DNA from: an uncultured Allobaculum sp.
GTDB lineage: Bacteria > Bacillota_I > Bacilli_A > Erysipelotrichales > Erysipelotrichaceae
NCBI GenBank assembly: GCA_910579655.1
Contig: CAJTVE010000005.1
Coordinates: 1-64,000, forward strand
DNA length: 64,000 nucleotides
Direction: 5' to 3'
The stretch's first letter is position 1. Each line of letters opens with the position of its first letter. A program made the position numbers and the translations under genes. Below the pieces are notes generated by a model that saw nothing but the letters and a program-made list of their open reading frames with translations, was not told the DNA's origin and did no database searches. Of this stretch, positions 1-8,683 are shown piece after piece.

Positions 1-1
1 T

Positions 2-352
2 ATCTGGCATCCCACAGACTGCAACAAGGAATTCATTCCAAATAATGTATCGCAATCCAAAGAAGCTCGAAAGCTTAGAACCAACGTTCAATCCCTGCTG
101 GCAATGGGAATGGATCGCGAAGAACTTCTTGAAACGGTCAATACCAGTGCTGATCTCTACGAAAAGAATCTTAAAGAAGAAGCAGTATTTGACCATTTTA
201 CTGGAGAAGTCTTAGTAACGGATCCCCCTACCATCAAGAAAGCTAAAACTACAAAGAAAGCTAAAACTACAAAGAGTCTTCACATTTCCGAAAAGAATGT
301 CAAATCAGGGAGCAGTGAACTAATCAAATACGACATAATACCCGCTAGTTAA
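2..352 (+). CDS. C-terminal part of an unidentified protein, cut by the window edge
   Basis: The reading frame is open from base 2 to a TAA ending at 352, about 116 residues, so the gene starts outside the window. An internal ATG at 104 lacks a convincing ribosome site and is probably not the start. The visible part is hydrophilic, with an acidic helical segment followed by a lysine-rich linker in which the unit KKAKTT occurs twice in tandem; the DNA shows the same 18-base duplication at about 236-275. No domain is recognised. It lies beside an IS110-type element, so it could belong to accessory DNA, but nothing in the sequence gives its role. Confidence 0.5.
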   Translation: MWHPTDCNKEFIPNNVSQSKEARKLRTNVQSLLAMGMDREELLETVNTSADLYEKNLKEEAVFDHFTGEVLVTDPPTIKKAKTTKKAKTTKSLHISEKNVKSGSSELIKYDIIPAS

Positions 353-432
353 TTGAAACTAACGGGGGAAAGGGGGTACTACACCTTTTTAAAAATTTAA
401 AGAATTAATCATAAATCAATGTGTAGCAAGAC

Positions 433-503
433 CAGCCCCTCAGGCCCCCCTGCACATATGTGATTTCGACTTTAGGGTACTGGCAAGGGGGCCTGAGGGG
501 CTG
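433..503. repeat. GC-rich 20-base inverted repeat
   Basis: Arms at 433-452 and 484-503 are complementary at 19 of 20 positions, around CAGCCCCTCAGGCCCCC, with a 31-base loop. No T-tract follows either arm, so a standard intrinsic terminator is doubtful. It lies 80 bases after the stop of the partial ORF and about 680 bases before the end of the transposase gene. Confidence 0.75.
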
Positions 504-1184
504 AATTTTCAAAGTAGAGAGATCTCTCTTTTTGAGAAACAGGGAAGTCAATGTTCAAAACTTTTAAACGACAGGATTTCCGGGCAGAAACTGGACTGCT
601 TTCATCTTCGCGTTCTGGTCGGAGTGTGCAAAATCGCGGGAAAATTGGAGAGATGAAAGCCTTTTTAAGCGGATTTCTTGCCTGCCTTCATGGATTTCTT
701 ATACTGATTGAGATCCCTCTAATGTGATAGCGGGACCTTTTTTCAGTGACACGATGTTTAATCAGGTACAATCTGGTTAGATGGTTTGAATCAGAGATTT
801 TCTCTGACGGGATGGACTTGCCTTACATGATAACTGACCGAGAGGAATCCATCTTTAATCAACCTTTCAGCTTAGGTGGGCCGGTAAGAGAATCAATACT
901 GATTTTTTGCGGTTGACTCGCATCACTGAGCAGTAGATATGCCCTTAAGCTCTAATCTTTCAAATCAGAAAGTAAAGCCTAACTATTAAATGTCAAGTGT
1001 AAATGCAGAGTAATCAGAAAGAAATCAGTTTTGCCATATGCAGGTACATTTGCCTTGATAGAGAAGGCAATATCTGGATTACGTTTATGTTTTTTGGTAA
1101 AAATGGGCGCACTAAAAAGAACTTTACAGAAGCAAAATTTCTGAAAGCAGTTTCACGTGCTTACTGTCAGGAAACAGTCGTGAT
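504..1184. other. Gap without a recognisable gene
   Basis: No ORF with a ribosome site or known domain is seen. A 75-codon plus-strand frame at 1003-1230 overlaps the transposase end and has no good start signal. A short stretch near 1049-1072 (around CTTGATAGAGA) resembles, in inverted orientation, sequence just upstream of the transposase start near 2640-2665, so this flank may hold the other end of the IS element. Confidence 0.4.
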
Positions 1185-2606
1185 TCAGACGGATTCCATT
1201 GTGGTTTGGGAGCTGTACCTCACCGTATAAACAAACGGATGAATATCTCCAAATTCATCTTCATAGTGATAAACAGCCCTCAAATTCTGCTCTGGAATCT
1301 CAGTGGTAATGTTTTGGAAGAACGTTATTCGGGTCTCTTCCGTCAGCTTCAATAGATCTTTGAAATTGATTACGAAATACTCTTTTTCATTTTTCAAAAT
1401 GGAATAGGTATACCGCAAAAGTTTATTGGCGACGGCGACCAGTGCAAGGAAGTGCCGTTTCTTCTGTCCTGCTTTAAGCCGCTCAAACAGCCGGGCAAGG
1501 ACAGGGTTATGCCTCCTGGCAAATTCGGCAGCGATGACGACAGCGTGCCGCAGGTAGCTGGAACCATTTCGGGAGATCTGCCCTTCTGTATGGACAGAAG
1601 ATCCAGAACGCTTATTCACCGGGTCCAGCCCTGCATAAGCAATTAAGGCGTCAGCACTTTTAAACCGCCCAATATCCATTACTTCAGCCAATACGGTAGT
1701 GGCTGTTACTGGCCCAAATCCAGGCATGGAGAGCAGGGCCTGATAGCCAGGCAGCTTTTGACCAAGTTCATGCAGTCTGGCCTTAGAAGCCACCAGAGAT
1801 GCTCGCAGGGCCATGAGGTGTTCTACGAGGTCTCTGATGATTCTGCGATCAGATTCAGTCGGCTCAGTCTGGCTGAGCGAATCCTTGCAGGCTGCAATCA
1901 GCTCGTCCACCTTCTTTTGGCCAAAATGGTTCTTGCTTGCCTTCTGAACCAGTTCCAGTAGTTCCAGATTATCGGCGTGGATGATATCATAGGTGCTGGG
2001 ATATACAGCTAGTGCCTTCAGAAACGTCATCCCTGTCCCGAGTACTTTGGCGAGTTCCGGACAGTGAATATCTGCCATACCAATCAGGCGCGTGGATTCT
2101 TGAGTTTCCATCTTCTTAACCTGGTGGTAGCGATGAGTTTCAGATTTTACTTCACTGTAATCCCTTTTTTCGTGGGCAAATGAAGGACTCACTGTTTTGA
2201 AATCGCGTTCATAAGCGATGATCTGGGCAATGGACTGGGCATCAAGCGGATCAGACTTGCTTCGTTGGTGCAGCTTGCACCAGCTGTTAACGTAAGACGG
2301 CTTAAGGATCAGGATCTGTTCCTTTTCGCCAGCCAGGGAGGACAGGTAAGTATAGAAGGTGCGGTAGTAAATACCGGTATCTTCCATAGCGTAGACGATT
2401 CGGGTACACTGCTCGTCTGTGTAACTTAAGATGGTCCGACGGAAGTCTTCGACTGAAGATTTAGTGAACTCTACCTTGATTCTTTTCCGACGCATCTGGT
2501 CCTTTCTGGATCTGTCAGGATAGACCAGAAGAAGAGCTGCATCAGCTTTTCCTTTGGCGATGTCGATGCCGACATAAGCGATACATTCGGGCTTAGCTTT
2601 TTTCAT
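1185..2606 (-). CDS. IS110-family transposase (DEDD/Tnp20)
   Basis: A 473-residue recombinase that moves the insertion sequence. The N-terminal RuvC-like DEDD domain shows VGIDIAKGKAD, then AMEDTG, then KSDPLDAQ. The C-terminal Transposase_20 domain shows MPGFGPVTA, YAGLDP and the serine-rich SGSSVHTEGQISRNGS region expected to hold the catalytic serine. The longer frame begins at 2684, but the ATG at 2606 is preferred: it has GAGAGG about 9 bases upstream and gives the family's usual start just before the first Asp motif. The gene looks intact. Nothing downstream belongs to an operon. In this family the protein works with a noncoding RNA made from the element's own end. Confidence 0.9.
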   Translation of the reverse strand: MKKAKPECIAYVGIDIAKGKADAALLLVYPDRSRKDQMRRKRIKVEFTKSSVEDFRRTILSYTDEQCTRIVYAMEDTGIYYRTFYTYLSSLAGEKEQILILKPSYVNSWCKLHQRSKSDPLDAQSIAQIIAYERDFKTVSPSFAHEKRDYSEVKSETHRYHQVKKMETQESTRLIGMADIHCPELAKVLGTGMTFLKALAVYPSTYDIIHADNLELLELVQKASKNHFGQKKVDELIAACKDSLSQTEPTESDRRIIRDLVEHLMALRASLVASKARLHELGQKLPGYQALLSMPGFGPVTATTVLAEVMDIGRFKSADALIAYAGLDPVNKRSGSSVHTEGQISRNGSSYLRHAVVIAAEFARRHNPVLARLFERLKAGQKKRHFLALVAVANKLLRYTYSILKNEKEYFVINFKDLLKLTEETRITFFQNITTEIPEQNLRAVYHYEDEFGDIHPFVYTVRYSSQTTMESV

Positions 2607-2699
2607 ATACGGTAACCTCTCGTAATCAGTTTTGAATTGCACCTCTCTATCAAGACAAACGCAGCCTCGCAAATGGGCAGACACTGATGAAATCAGGCT

Positions 2700-2912
2700 G
2701 AAACTAACTTATTCGAGTATTCGGAGAAGTCTTGAACTTGAGGAATAAGGCTTTATTAGGCGGACATTCGCAAGAAGCCGCAAGGAGAATGACGATAACC
2801 TTGGTTCAAAACAGGACCATTATCTTAGATAAAGAAAATGAGAGCAACTCGACCAGGAGTCAGGCGAGAATTTCCTTGGGCTAACCTCCATGGGGATTAG
2901 CCCAAGGAAACC
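2700..2912 (-). ncRNA. Candidate IS110 bridge (seek) RNA region
   Basis: Upstream of the transposase on the same strand lies a run of hairpins. There is a perfect 13-bp stem (2871-2883 with 2898-2910), a 7-bp stem (2708-2714 with 2743-2749), a CATTC/GAATG pair near 2764-2790 and a TGGTTC/GGACCA pair near 2812-2832. This is the place where IS110-group elements encode the bridge RNA. The identification rests on position and structure only; the guide loops were not resolved. Confidence 0.35.
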
Positions 2913-3491
2913 CCATCTGTTGGAGACTCACTTGGTTCTGATTACTCTCATACAATACGAGAGAGAAAATACATTTATTCTCATGCTGAAGCAGGTTTAG
3001 GATTCACGACAGAAGTTAGAGCCTGCTAAACTTGTATAAGAAGCAGAAACCCGAAATTCAGTTTTTCATTCTGCTTTGATTTTTCAATGACAGAATAACC
3101 AGCGGCCGCTTTCGGCCTGCTGCTTTCTCAATTCCTTGCTGCAGACCTGCTGTTTTGGACCCGTACAGACCTCTTGTTCTGGATCGACCGATTTTATCAA
3201 CAGACGATCTGCCTGACTTTTCAGTCCCATATCTTTTTTTACGAAAAGCCAGCCCGCAGGGAGAAAGTGATATCTGTCCAGCTGTACTCTATCAATCAAG
3301 AACATACAGATCCGATTGGACCATCAGTCTTTTCTTCGCGAGATAAGAGATCGGATCTTGAAACAAACTCAATCTTAAGGAAAGGTTTCTGTACCCTGTA
3401 TAGAGCCTGGATTCCATGCCCAACGGAAAGGAGGCAAGCGCAATTCCTTCCCCAATCTCGTACTTTCGGGGGCATTCCTTGCGCAAACTCG
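2913..3491. other. Gap between the IS element and the lipoprotein gene
   Basis: No supported gene. An open frame runs from 3174 into the lipoprotein, but its first ~106 codons look like noncoding read-through. The gap ends in a strong AAAGGAGG at 3427-3434, which is 57 bases before the lipoprotein ATG; GCGCAA (3438-3443) and TTGCGC (3479-3484) can pair between them. Confidence 0.5.
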
Positions 3492-5147
3492 ATGAAATTT
3501 AAAAATATCCTGTCTATTGCGTTATCCGCAGCCATGCTTTGCACGACTCTGGCCGGATGTCAGCAACAGTCTAACAATACAGAACCATCCGTCACACCAT
3601 TAAGCCTGATGGAAGAGATCAATACCAAAAATGTCATTGACGGCAGTGGGGATATGCGTGTCTGGTATCAGATCAATCCAAATCTGTTTACCCGCAGCGC
3701 AGATGAACCTGGAACACTGAACATCGTCAGCGATTATCTTGAATATCTCTCCGATGGCAATACGAAAACCATTGAAGACGACCTGAATCTTTCAGGTGTT
3801 TTACTGACCAACCTGATTTATACAGATGAATCTTCCACGACCAAAGAATTCAGCCAGATCAATCCAGCGCTTGGAAGTGATGAAGACCTGGCTGCATTCT
3901 GCGAAAAATCTAACAACCTTGGCATGCCGGTCATGATCTCGATTGATGTGACGAGCATCTCCACCGAAAACAGCCAGTTTCTTGCCTTGCAGGATCTGAT
4001 CAACAACCTGCAGGATGGTGAAGATCCATTCGTAAAGGATCCAGTTCTGATGGGTGAATTTTATGTTGAAAAAGATAAGAACGAAGAAAACTGGATTCAG
4101 ATTGGATCTTCCCCTTACTACTACCTGGCTCTGCCCCAAAGCAGCATTCCCCGAATCAACCTGGACAGCCATGTGTGGAAGCAGTTTTTGATCAGCGCGA
4201 TTGAGCATTACTTCTCTCTTGGCGTGAGCGGCTTCTGCGTAACTGACTATAACAATCTCTATGTGAACGATGACCAGAAAGATGCCGATTTTATGAAGTG
4301 GTTTGATACCATCTGTAAAGAACGCAAACCGGACTGTATCAATGTCTTCCAGTATTCAAGCTGGAATGATCCGATGGGAGAAATCCCAGCCTATGCAGCG
4401 GATAGTGCTTCTGCTGGTGCTGAAGGGATGATCGCAAAAGCCGTAACCGGTGCAATCACGGCCAAAGATCTTGGCAACTACTTTGAATCCAATACGAATA
4501 AGACGCAGAATATGACGGCGTATTTCCTGAATAATGATGATGGTTCGCTCGATCTGCTCAAATCCGATAATCGCATTGCCCAGTATAAAATGGCCATGGC
4601 TCTTGAACTGATGCTCAATGGTCAGGTTTTCGTGACCGCCGGCGATGAACTGGGTCTTACTTCTGATCAGGCAGATCTGATTGTGGATGCCATCGCCTCC
4701 GCACCGGCCGCTGCTGAAGATTACTCGGCAAGCGGAGATCTGACGGGTGCGGAAATGACTGGTCAGGAAGGAACTCCAGCGGCTGAAGTGAACCTTGAAT
4801 TTGGAAATCTTGCCCAGCAGAAAGAAGATGGCAGTTCCATTCTCAATTTTGTTATGCAGGCAATTGCTCTGCGGGATTCTTATCGTTCCATTACGGAAGC
4901 TCCGACTACTGTTTCCCAGGAGCTTTCGACCGATACAGTTCTGGTCATTGACCGGAAATCCGAAACTTCAGAAACTGTTCTGGTCTTCAACTTATCCGAC
5001 AGCTCGCAGAGTGTCGACCTGTCTGCCATGCAGATTTCTGGTCTGCCGGCTGAACTGGGCGGGGTGCTGTTAACCGGTACGCAGGATGTTGTTGTTGAAG
5101 GACAGACCCTGACTCTGCCGGCCTATTCAATGGCTTTGCTGAAGTAA
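3492..5147 (+). CDS. GH13-like lipoprotein with degenerate catalytic residues
   Basis: A 551-residue predicted lipoprotein. The ATG at 3492 opens a signal peptide ending in the lipobox LAGC, so the protein should be lipid-anchored outside the membrane. The body follows the alpha-amylase (GH13) plan: RVWYQINPNLF at the start of the barrel, PRINLDSHVW where active enzymes have a PDLN-type motif, then GVSGFCVTDY where they have GFRxD, and FLNNDD where they have NHD. The conserved Arg is Cys249, the nucleophile position is Thr251 and the NHD His is Asp349. It is therefore probably not an active glycosidase and may bind glycans or be a structural relative. A C-terminal beta domain seems present. 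The ribosome site is unusually far upstream (see 2913-3491). Confidence 0.7.
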   Translation: MKFKNILSIALSAAMLCTTLAGCQQQSNNTEPSVTPLSLMEEINTKNVIDGSGDMRVWYQINPNLFTRSADEPGTLNIVSDYLEYLSDGNTKTIEDDLNLSGVLLTNLIYTDESSTTKEFSQINPALGSDEDLAAFCEKSNNLGMPVMISIDVTSISTENSQFLALQDLINNLQDGEDPFVKDPVLMGEFYVEKDKNEENWIQIGSSPYYYLALPQSSIPRINLDSHVWKQFLISAIEHYFSLGVSGFCVTDYNNLYVNDDQKDADFMKWFDTICKERKPDCINVFQYSSWNDPMGEIPAYAADSASAGAEGMIAKAVTGAITAKDLGNYFESNTNKTQNMTAYFLNNDDGSLDLLKSDNRIAQYKMAMALELMLNGQVFVTAGDELGLTSDQADLIVDAIASAPAAAEDYSASGDLTGAEMTGQEGTPAAEVNLEFGNLAQQKEDGSSILNFVMQAIALRDSYRSITEAPTTVSQELSTDTVLVIDRKSETSETVLVFNLSDSSQSVDLSAMQISGLPAELGGVLLTGTQDVVVEGQTLTLPAYSMALLK

Positions 5148-5193
5148 ATGAAGAAGAGGCGCGTTTTTCTTTAGAATTCCAAAAAATCCTTCA

Positions 5194-5225
5194 GAAACTG
5201 ACAGATTGAGATTTCTGTCAGTTTC
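5194..5225 (+). terminator. Hairpin after the lipoprotein gene
   Basis: GAAACTGACAGA pairs perfectly with TCTGTCAGTTTC across an 8-base loop, 46 bases after the stop. There is no T-tract, so it may be an mRNA 3'-end stabiliser rather than an intrinsic terminator. Confidence 0.4.
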
Positions 5226-5389
5226 CAGGTGCCTAAGAAGTAAAATAATAACGATCATTTATAAGCCGGAAAACTGACAGGGATCAGTATGGCTTATAGA
5301 CATGGGACTTTTGATCGCCCATCATAAGAAAAGATAAGCAGAAAACCGGGGATCAGGGGTGGTCAGACGGTTTTCAGAGAGGGGAAACA

Positions 5390-6490
5390 ATGATTTTTTT
5401 TCGCAACGATTATGGAGAAGGCTGTATTGAACCGATCATGAAACTTCTCCAGCAGGCCAATGATGAGTCCAATCCCGGCTATGGAGAAGACAAATATTCA
5501 CAACGGGCCAGGGAACTGATCCAGTCCAAGCTTCCAGATGTTCCATCTGACATTCATTTTATTGTATCGGGAACGCTGACCAATGTCGTGATGATGCGCC
5601 ATGTTCTGCGCCCGTACCAGTGCGTTCTGTGCACGGATTCCTCCCATATCGTCCAGCATGAAGCGGGGGCGATTGAGCAGACAGGACATAAGATCATTCA
5701 GATTCCAAACAGCAGCGGCAAAATTTCGGCTGTTTCTTTGTCTAAAACAATCAACAAGCTGAATTCTGATGAACATTTTCTGATGGAACCAAAACTGGTC
5801 TACCTGTCCAATGCTACGGAATTTGGAACGGTTTATACCCGTGAAGAACTCGAAGAGATTTCCAGAATCTGTAAAGAAAACCACATGTACCTCATGATTG
5901 ATGGGGCAAGAATCGGACAGGCGCTGATGAGCGGCATTGATTATACACTCAATGACATTGCCAAGTGGGCTGACTTATTCTGGATTGGCGGTACTAAAAA
6001 CGGTGCCCTCTTTGGTGAAGCGGTGGTCATCACCAACAACGATCTGAAGCCATATTTCCGTCATGTACAGAAACAGAGCGGTGCCATTCTGGCCAAAGGC
6101 TGGCTGATTGCCATGCAGTTTATTGGCCTGTTTGAAAATGATAGCTTTTATCAGTGTGCCAAATATTCCAATGAGCTGGCTTCTATCATTCAAAATGAGA
6201 TCATCCGTCTTGGATATCCATTGTTCATGAAGTCAACGACCAATCAGATCTTCCTGGTTCTGAACCAGGTTCAGTATGAGTACCTCAAAGACAAAGTCGA
6301 CTTTGAAATCTGGACGTACTGGGATGAGAATGTCATCATCCGTCTAGTGACCAGCTGGCATACTTCAAAAACTGCGGTTTCGACTCTTTGTCAATATCTT
6401 CAGCTTGCGATGGATGCCTCTAAAGCCGCTGAAGCTCAGGCAGAAAAAGAAGAGGAAGAAACCGAAAATACAGAAGAAACACCAGTATAG
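5390..6490 (+). CDS. ltaE: Threonine aldolase-like PLP enzyme (beta-eliminating lyase family)
   Basis: A 366-residue fold-type I PLP enzyme resembling low-specificity L-threonine aldolase, which splits L-threonine or allo-threonine into glycine and acetaldehyde. Visible family features are RNDYGEG at the N-terminus, the LMIDGARIG motif whose Asp contacts the PLP ring, and WIGGTKNGALFGEA carrying the PLP lysine. The ATG at 5390 has GAGGGG about 7 bases upstream. The last ~25 residues are an acidic Glu-rich tail (EKEEEETENTEE), unusual for the family. It is monocistronic between hairpins. The related tryptophanase/beta-eliminating lyase activity cannot be excluded. Confidence 0.8.
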   Translation: MIFFRNDYGEGCIEPIMKLLQQANDESNPGYGEDKYSQRARELIQSKLPDVPSDIHFIVSGTLTNVVMMRHVLRPYQCVLCTDSSHIVQHEAGAIEQTGHKIIQIPNSSGKISAVSLSKTINKLNSDEHFLMEPKLVYLSNATEFGTVYTREELEEISRICKENHMYLMIDGARIGQALMSGIDYTLNDIAKWADLFWIGGTKNGALFGEAVVITNNDLKPYFRHVQKQSGAILAKGWLIAMQFIGLFENDSFYQCAKYSNELASIIQNEIIRLGYPLFMKSTTNQIFLVLNQVQYEYLKDKVDFEIWTYWDENVIIRLVTSWHTSKTAVSTLCQYLQLAMDASKAAEAQAEKEEEETENTEETPV

Positions 6491-6569
6491 TCTGTGGTCT
6501 GGCTGGGCTTGCCCCATAAGCCCTCGATAACTCCTTATGGTGCTTTTTCCCAACTTTGAAATCACAAGT

Positions 6570-6613
6570 AAGGCCAGATTCTGATCAGAAAGCTGAAAGG
6601 AATCTGGCCTTTT
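6570..6613 (+). terminator. Intrinsic terminator after the aldolase gene
   Basis: AAGGCCAGATTC pairs with GAATCTGGCCTT, followed by a short T-run; it ends 80-120 bases after the stop codon at 6490. Confidence 0.7.
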
Positions 6614-6647
6614 GGCGTAGATAGATTGTAAAAAATGTCCGGTCAAC

Positions 6648-6683
6648 AAAAAAGCAGCCCGATCGAATATTCGTCAGACTGCC
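6648..6683 (-). terminator. Intrinsic terminator of the ATP-grasp operon
   Basis: Read on the minus strand, a GGCAGTC..GGCTGC stem containing the palindrome CGAATATTCG is followed by TTTTTT. It lies about 90 bases after the phosphoesterase stop. Confidence 0.6.
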
Positions 6684-6771
6684 TGATTTGTTTTGTGTGG
6701 GTGTAAAGGTTTGCTTGGTTGCGCGCTTGCAGATTGGCAAAACTATTGCAGGTAAGCAAGAGTCTATCTGT

Positions 6772-7887
6772 TTACCAGTTGAGGTCGGCATCTTCATGTT
6801 CCAGAACAGGATCATAAGACAGATTGGTCAGATCCGTCCAGCCCATGACACCATGGTGCTTGACCTGCGCCTTGTGACCCCAGACATTGACCAGATGGAC
6901 GGTCTGTCCGGCGATCAGCGGCAGTTCATAGTTGGTAAAGTTTGAGGCTTTGCCATCAATCAGGAATTCATTATCGACCCAGATCCTGCGGTGCAGGTGA
7001 GGGGAATAGACCAGGGACTGGTTTTCGCCCTTTTCAAGAAGTTCAACATCTCCCTGAGAGAAGTTGATATAAAACGAATACTGATTTTCAGGTCTGGTGG
7101 TATGGAGGGCTCTGACTTTCGGCAGCAGATCGGTGTTCACAAACCGAAGGGTATTGTGCGAAAGAATCAGCGCATTGAGCTGCCCGGCTTTTTTGACCAC
7201 ATTTCCCCCGTCAATGGAAATAATATTCTTTTCCCTGTTCAGTTTCGGGTTAAAGCTGGGATAAAGAACGCAGTATTCGCTGACGGGCATATGGCCGACA
7301 ATGACTGGTCTGGAAAAGTGAACATCTTCCTGATCGAACTGAAAGCGAGTCATGATATCCCGAAAGTCATCCGCAAATGTCTGCTCATTGGCTATTCCTG
7401 AGTGAGCCAGAATATAGTCTGGCGTATCAATCACATGAGGAAGATCATTGAGAAAGGACAACTCTTTGAGATAGCGTTTGCGCAGCTCGTAACAGAGAGC
7501 ATCCATGTCGGTCTCTTCAGTTAAAGCGGGAAGACCGGCCTGGGCGATCATTTCATGAATCAGAGAGTGCTTTCTGTTGAGCAGGACTTGTTTGAGGAAG
7601 TCGAGCCGATAAGAAAACAGAACGTTTTTGGCAACAAAATCACAGTTGCCCATCATTGGATAAACAAAACCAGCATCCATCTGCTTCATGATAAAGTGCA
7701 GGGTAGCCAGCGACTGGTCGCCTTTTTCAACTAAATCACCCAGCAGGATCAGACGATCCTTGCCGGGTTTATAGTCAACTTTTTTCAGGAGCTTCTGATA
7801 TGTTTTCAACGCTCCATGAATATCAGAAATAACAATTGTACGGCCTTGAAAACGGCCGATTTTTTGAATCACAGGTTTACGGTTCAT
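6772..7887 (-). CDS. Metallophosphoesterase, PPP/Calcineurin-like
   Basis: A 371-residue protein with the calcineurin-like metal-binding motifs in order: VISDIHG, LLGDLVEKGD, MMGNCD, LAHSGI and GHMP. The usual GNH(D/E) histidine is Cys, a variant to note for activity. A ~120-residue C-terminal extension follows the catalytic domain. The start chosen is the ATG at 7887 rather than the longer frame at 7929, because it overlaps the esterase stop as ATGA and has GAGGT upstream. It is the third gene of an ATP-grasp/esterase/phosphoesterase operon. The substrate is unknown; protein phosphatase and dinucleoside polyphosphate hydrolase are both possible for the family. Confidence 0.8.
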   Translation of the reverse strand: MNRKPVIQKIGRFQGRTIVISDIHGALKTYQKLLKKVDYKPGKDRLILLGDLVEKGDQSLATLHFIMKQMDAGFVYPMMGNCDFVAKNVLFSYRLDFLKQVLLNRKHSLIHEMIAQAGLPALTEETDMDALCYELRKRYLKELSFLNDLPHVIDTPDYILAHSGIANEQTFADDFRDIMTRFQFDQEDVHFSRPVIVGHMPVSEYCVLYPSFNPKLNREKNIISIDGGNVVKKAGQLNALILSHNTLRFVNTDLLPKVRALHTTRPENQYSFYINFSQGDVELLEKGENQSLVYSPHLHRRIWVDNEFLIDGKASNFTNYELPLIAGQTVHLVNVWGHKAQVKHHGVMGWTDLTNLSYDPVLEHEDADLNW

Positions 7888-8642
7888 TTTAAAAGAAACC
7901 TCAGAAAGGTATCCGCCAAAGCTTCCCATTGCGCTTCGCAGTGTTCTCCTTCTGGCTGGACATCAAACTGGAGTTTGATTCCTTTTTTCAGAAGAATATT
8001 GGCCAGCGTTGTCAGTACACGGGTTTCCTGAATGAATTCATGGCCCGTATTGCCTTCTCTTGCGCCCCAGGAAAGATAGAGGCTGCCTGGCAGCTTCACA
8101 CGGGCTCTTGCTGAATGGTACAGCAAAGAAGACTGACTGGGAAGAACATAAGGGGACAGGGCAGCTGCCTTGGAAAAGACATGGCTGTAAGCATAAAGAG
8201 CATAGATGGCCATCAGGCCGCCGCAGCTTGAGCCGCCAATCCAGGTTTTGCTTCGCTCCGGACGCGTTGGAAAATGGGTATCGACGTAAGGCTTGAGCGT
8301 CTGAACGATAAAGTCCATCGTCTGTCGGCCTTTGCCCTCGAAAGCGCCATCATATTCTGGATCGTAAAAAGGGTACGGGGCGTATTCACTTAACCGTTCG
8401 TTGCCTTCATGGGTGCATTCCAGACCGACAACCATGATCTCCTGAGGCAATCGGTATAAGGGATTGAGCAGCCGCCAGCTGCGGCCATAGGTTGCATCTT
8501 CATCAAAGAAGAGGTTATGGCCATCAAACATATAGAGCACAGGATATCGGTTCTGACTGGAAATATAGTCATCGGGCAAATACATGTGAATCATCACATT
8601 GCGATGAAGCTGATCGGAATACAAATCAAACTTGGTGATCAA
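7884..8642 (-). CDS. Alpha/beta-hydrolase esterase (esterase D/Fes type)
   Basis: A 252-residue esterase-family protein (PF00756 type). It has the usual central features: YPVLYMFDGHNLF near the N-terminus, the nucleophile elbow GGSSCGG with the predicted catalytic Ser, an Asp/Glu region after LYLSWGAREG, and a C-terminal GEHCEAQW supplying the His. No signal peptide is seen, so it is probably cytoplasmic. It sits 41 bases after the ATP-grasp gene and overlaps the phosphoesterase by 4 bases (ATGA), which implies co-translation. Relatives cleave acyl or siderophore esters; the substrate here is unknown. Confidence 0.8.
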   Translation of the reverse strand: MITKFDLYSDQLHRNVMIHMYLPDDYISSQNRYPVLYMFDGHNLFFDEDATYGRSWRLLNPLYRLPQEIMVVGLECTHEGNERLSEYAPYPFYDPEYDGAFEGKGRQTMDFIVQTLKPYVDTHFPTRPERSKTWIGGSSCGGLMAIYALYAYSHVFSKAAALSPYVLPSQSSLLYHSARARVKLPGSLYLSWGAREGNTGHEFIQETRVLTTLANILLKKGIKLQFDVQPEGEHCEAQWEALADTFLRFLLK

Positions 8643-8683
8643 AACTGAATCTCCAGGATCTGTTTTTAGAAGAATGCGTTGAA

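Larger units (their letters stand above)
1180..2912 (-). mobile_element. IS110-family insertion sequence, ends not defined
   Basis: One transposase gene on the minus strand (1185-2606) has a long noncoding, hairpin-rich region upstream (2607 to about 2912). IS110 elements typically lack terminal inverted repeats and carry a noncoding end that encodes a guide (bridge) RNA, so the ends cannot be placed from one copy. The coordinates given are the minimum span covering the gene and the structured region. Confidence 0.6.

Noticed and set aside
1003..1230. 75-codon plus-strand ORF overlapping the transposase end
   Set aside because: No ribosome site, overlaps a clear gene on the other strand, no family resemblance.
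3174..3491. N-terminal extension of the lipoprotein frame
   Set aside because: The signal peptide with lipobox starts at 3492; the upstream part looks like noncoding read-through.
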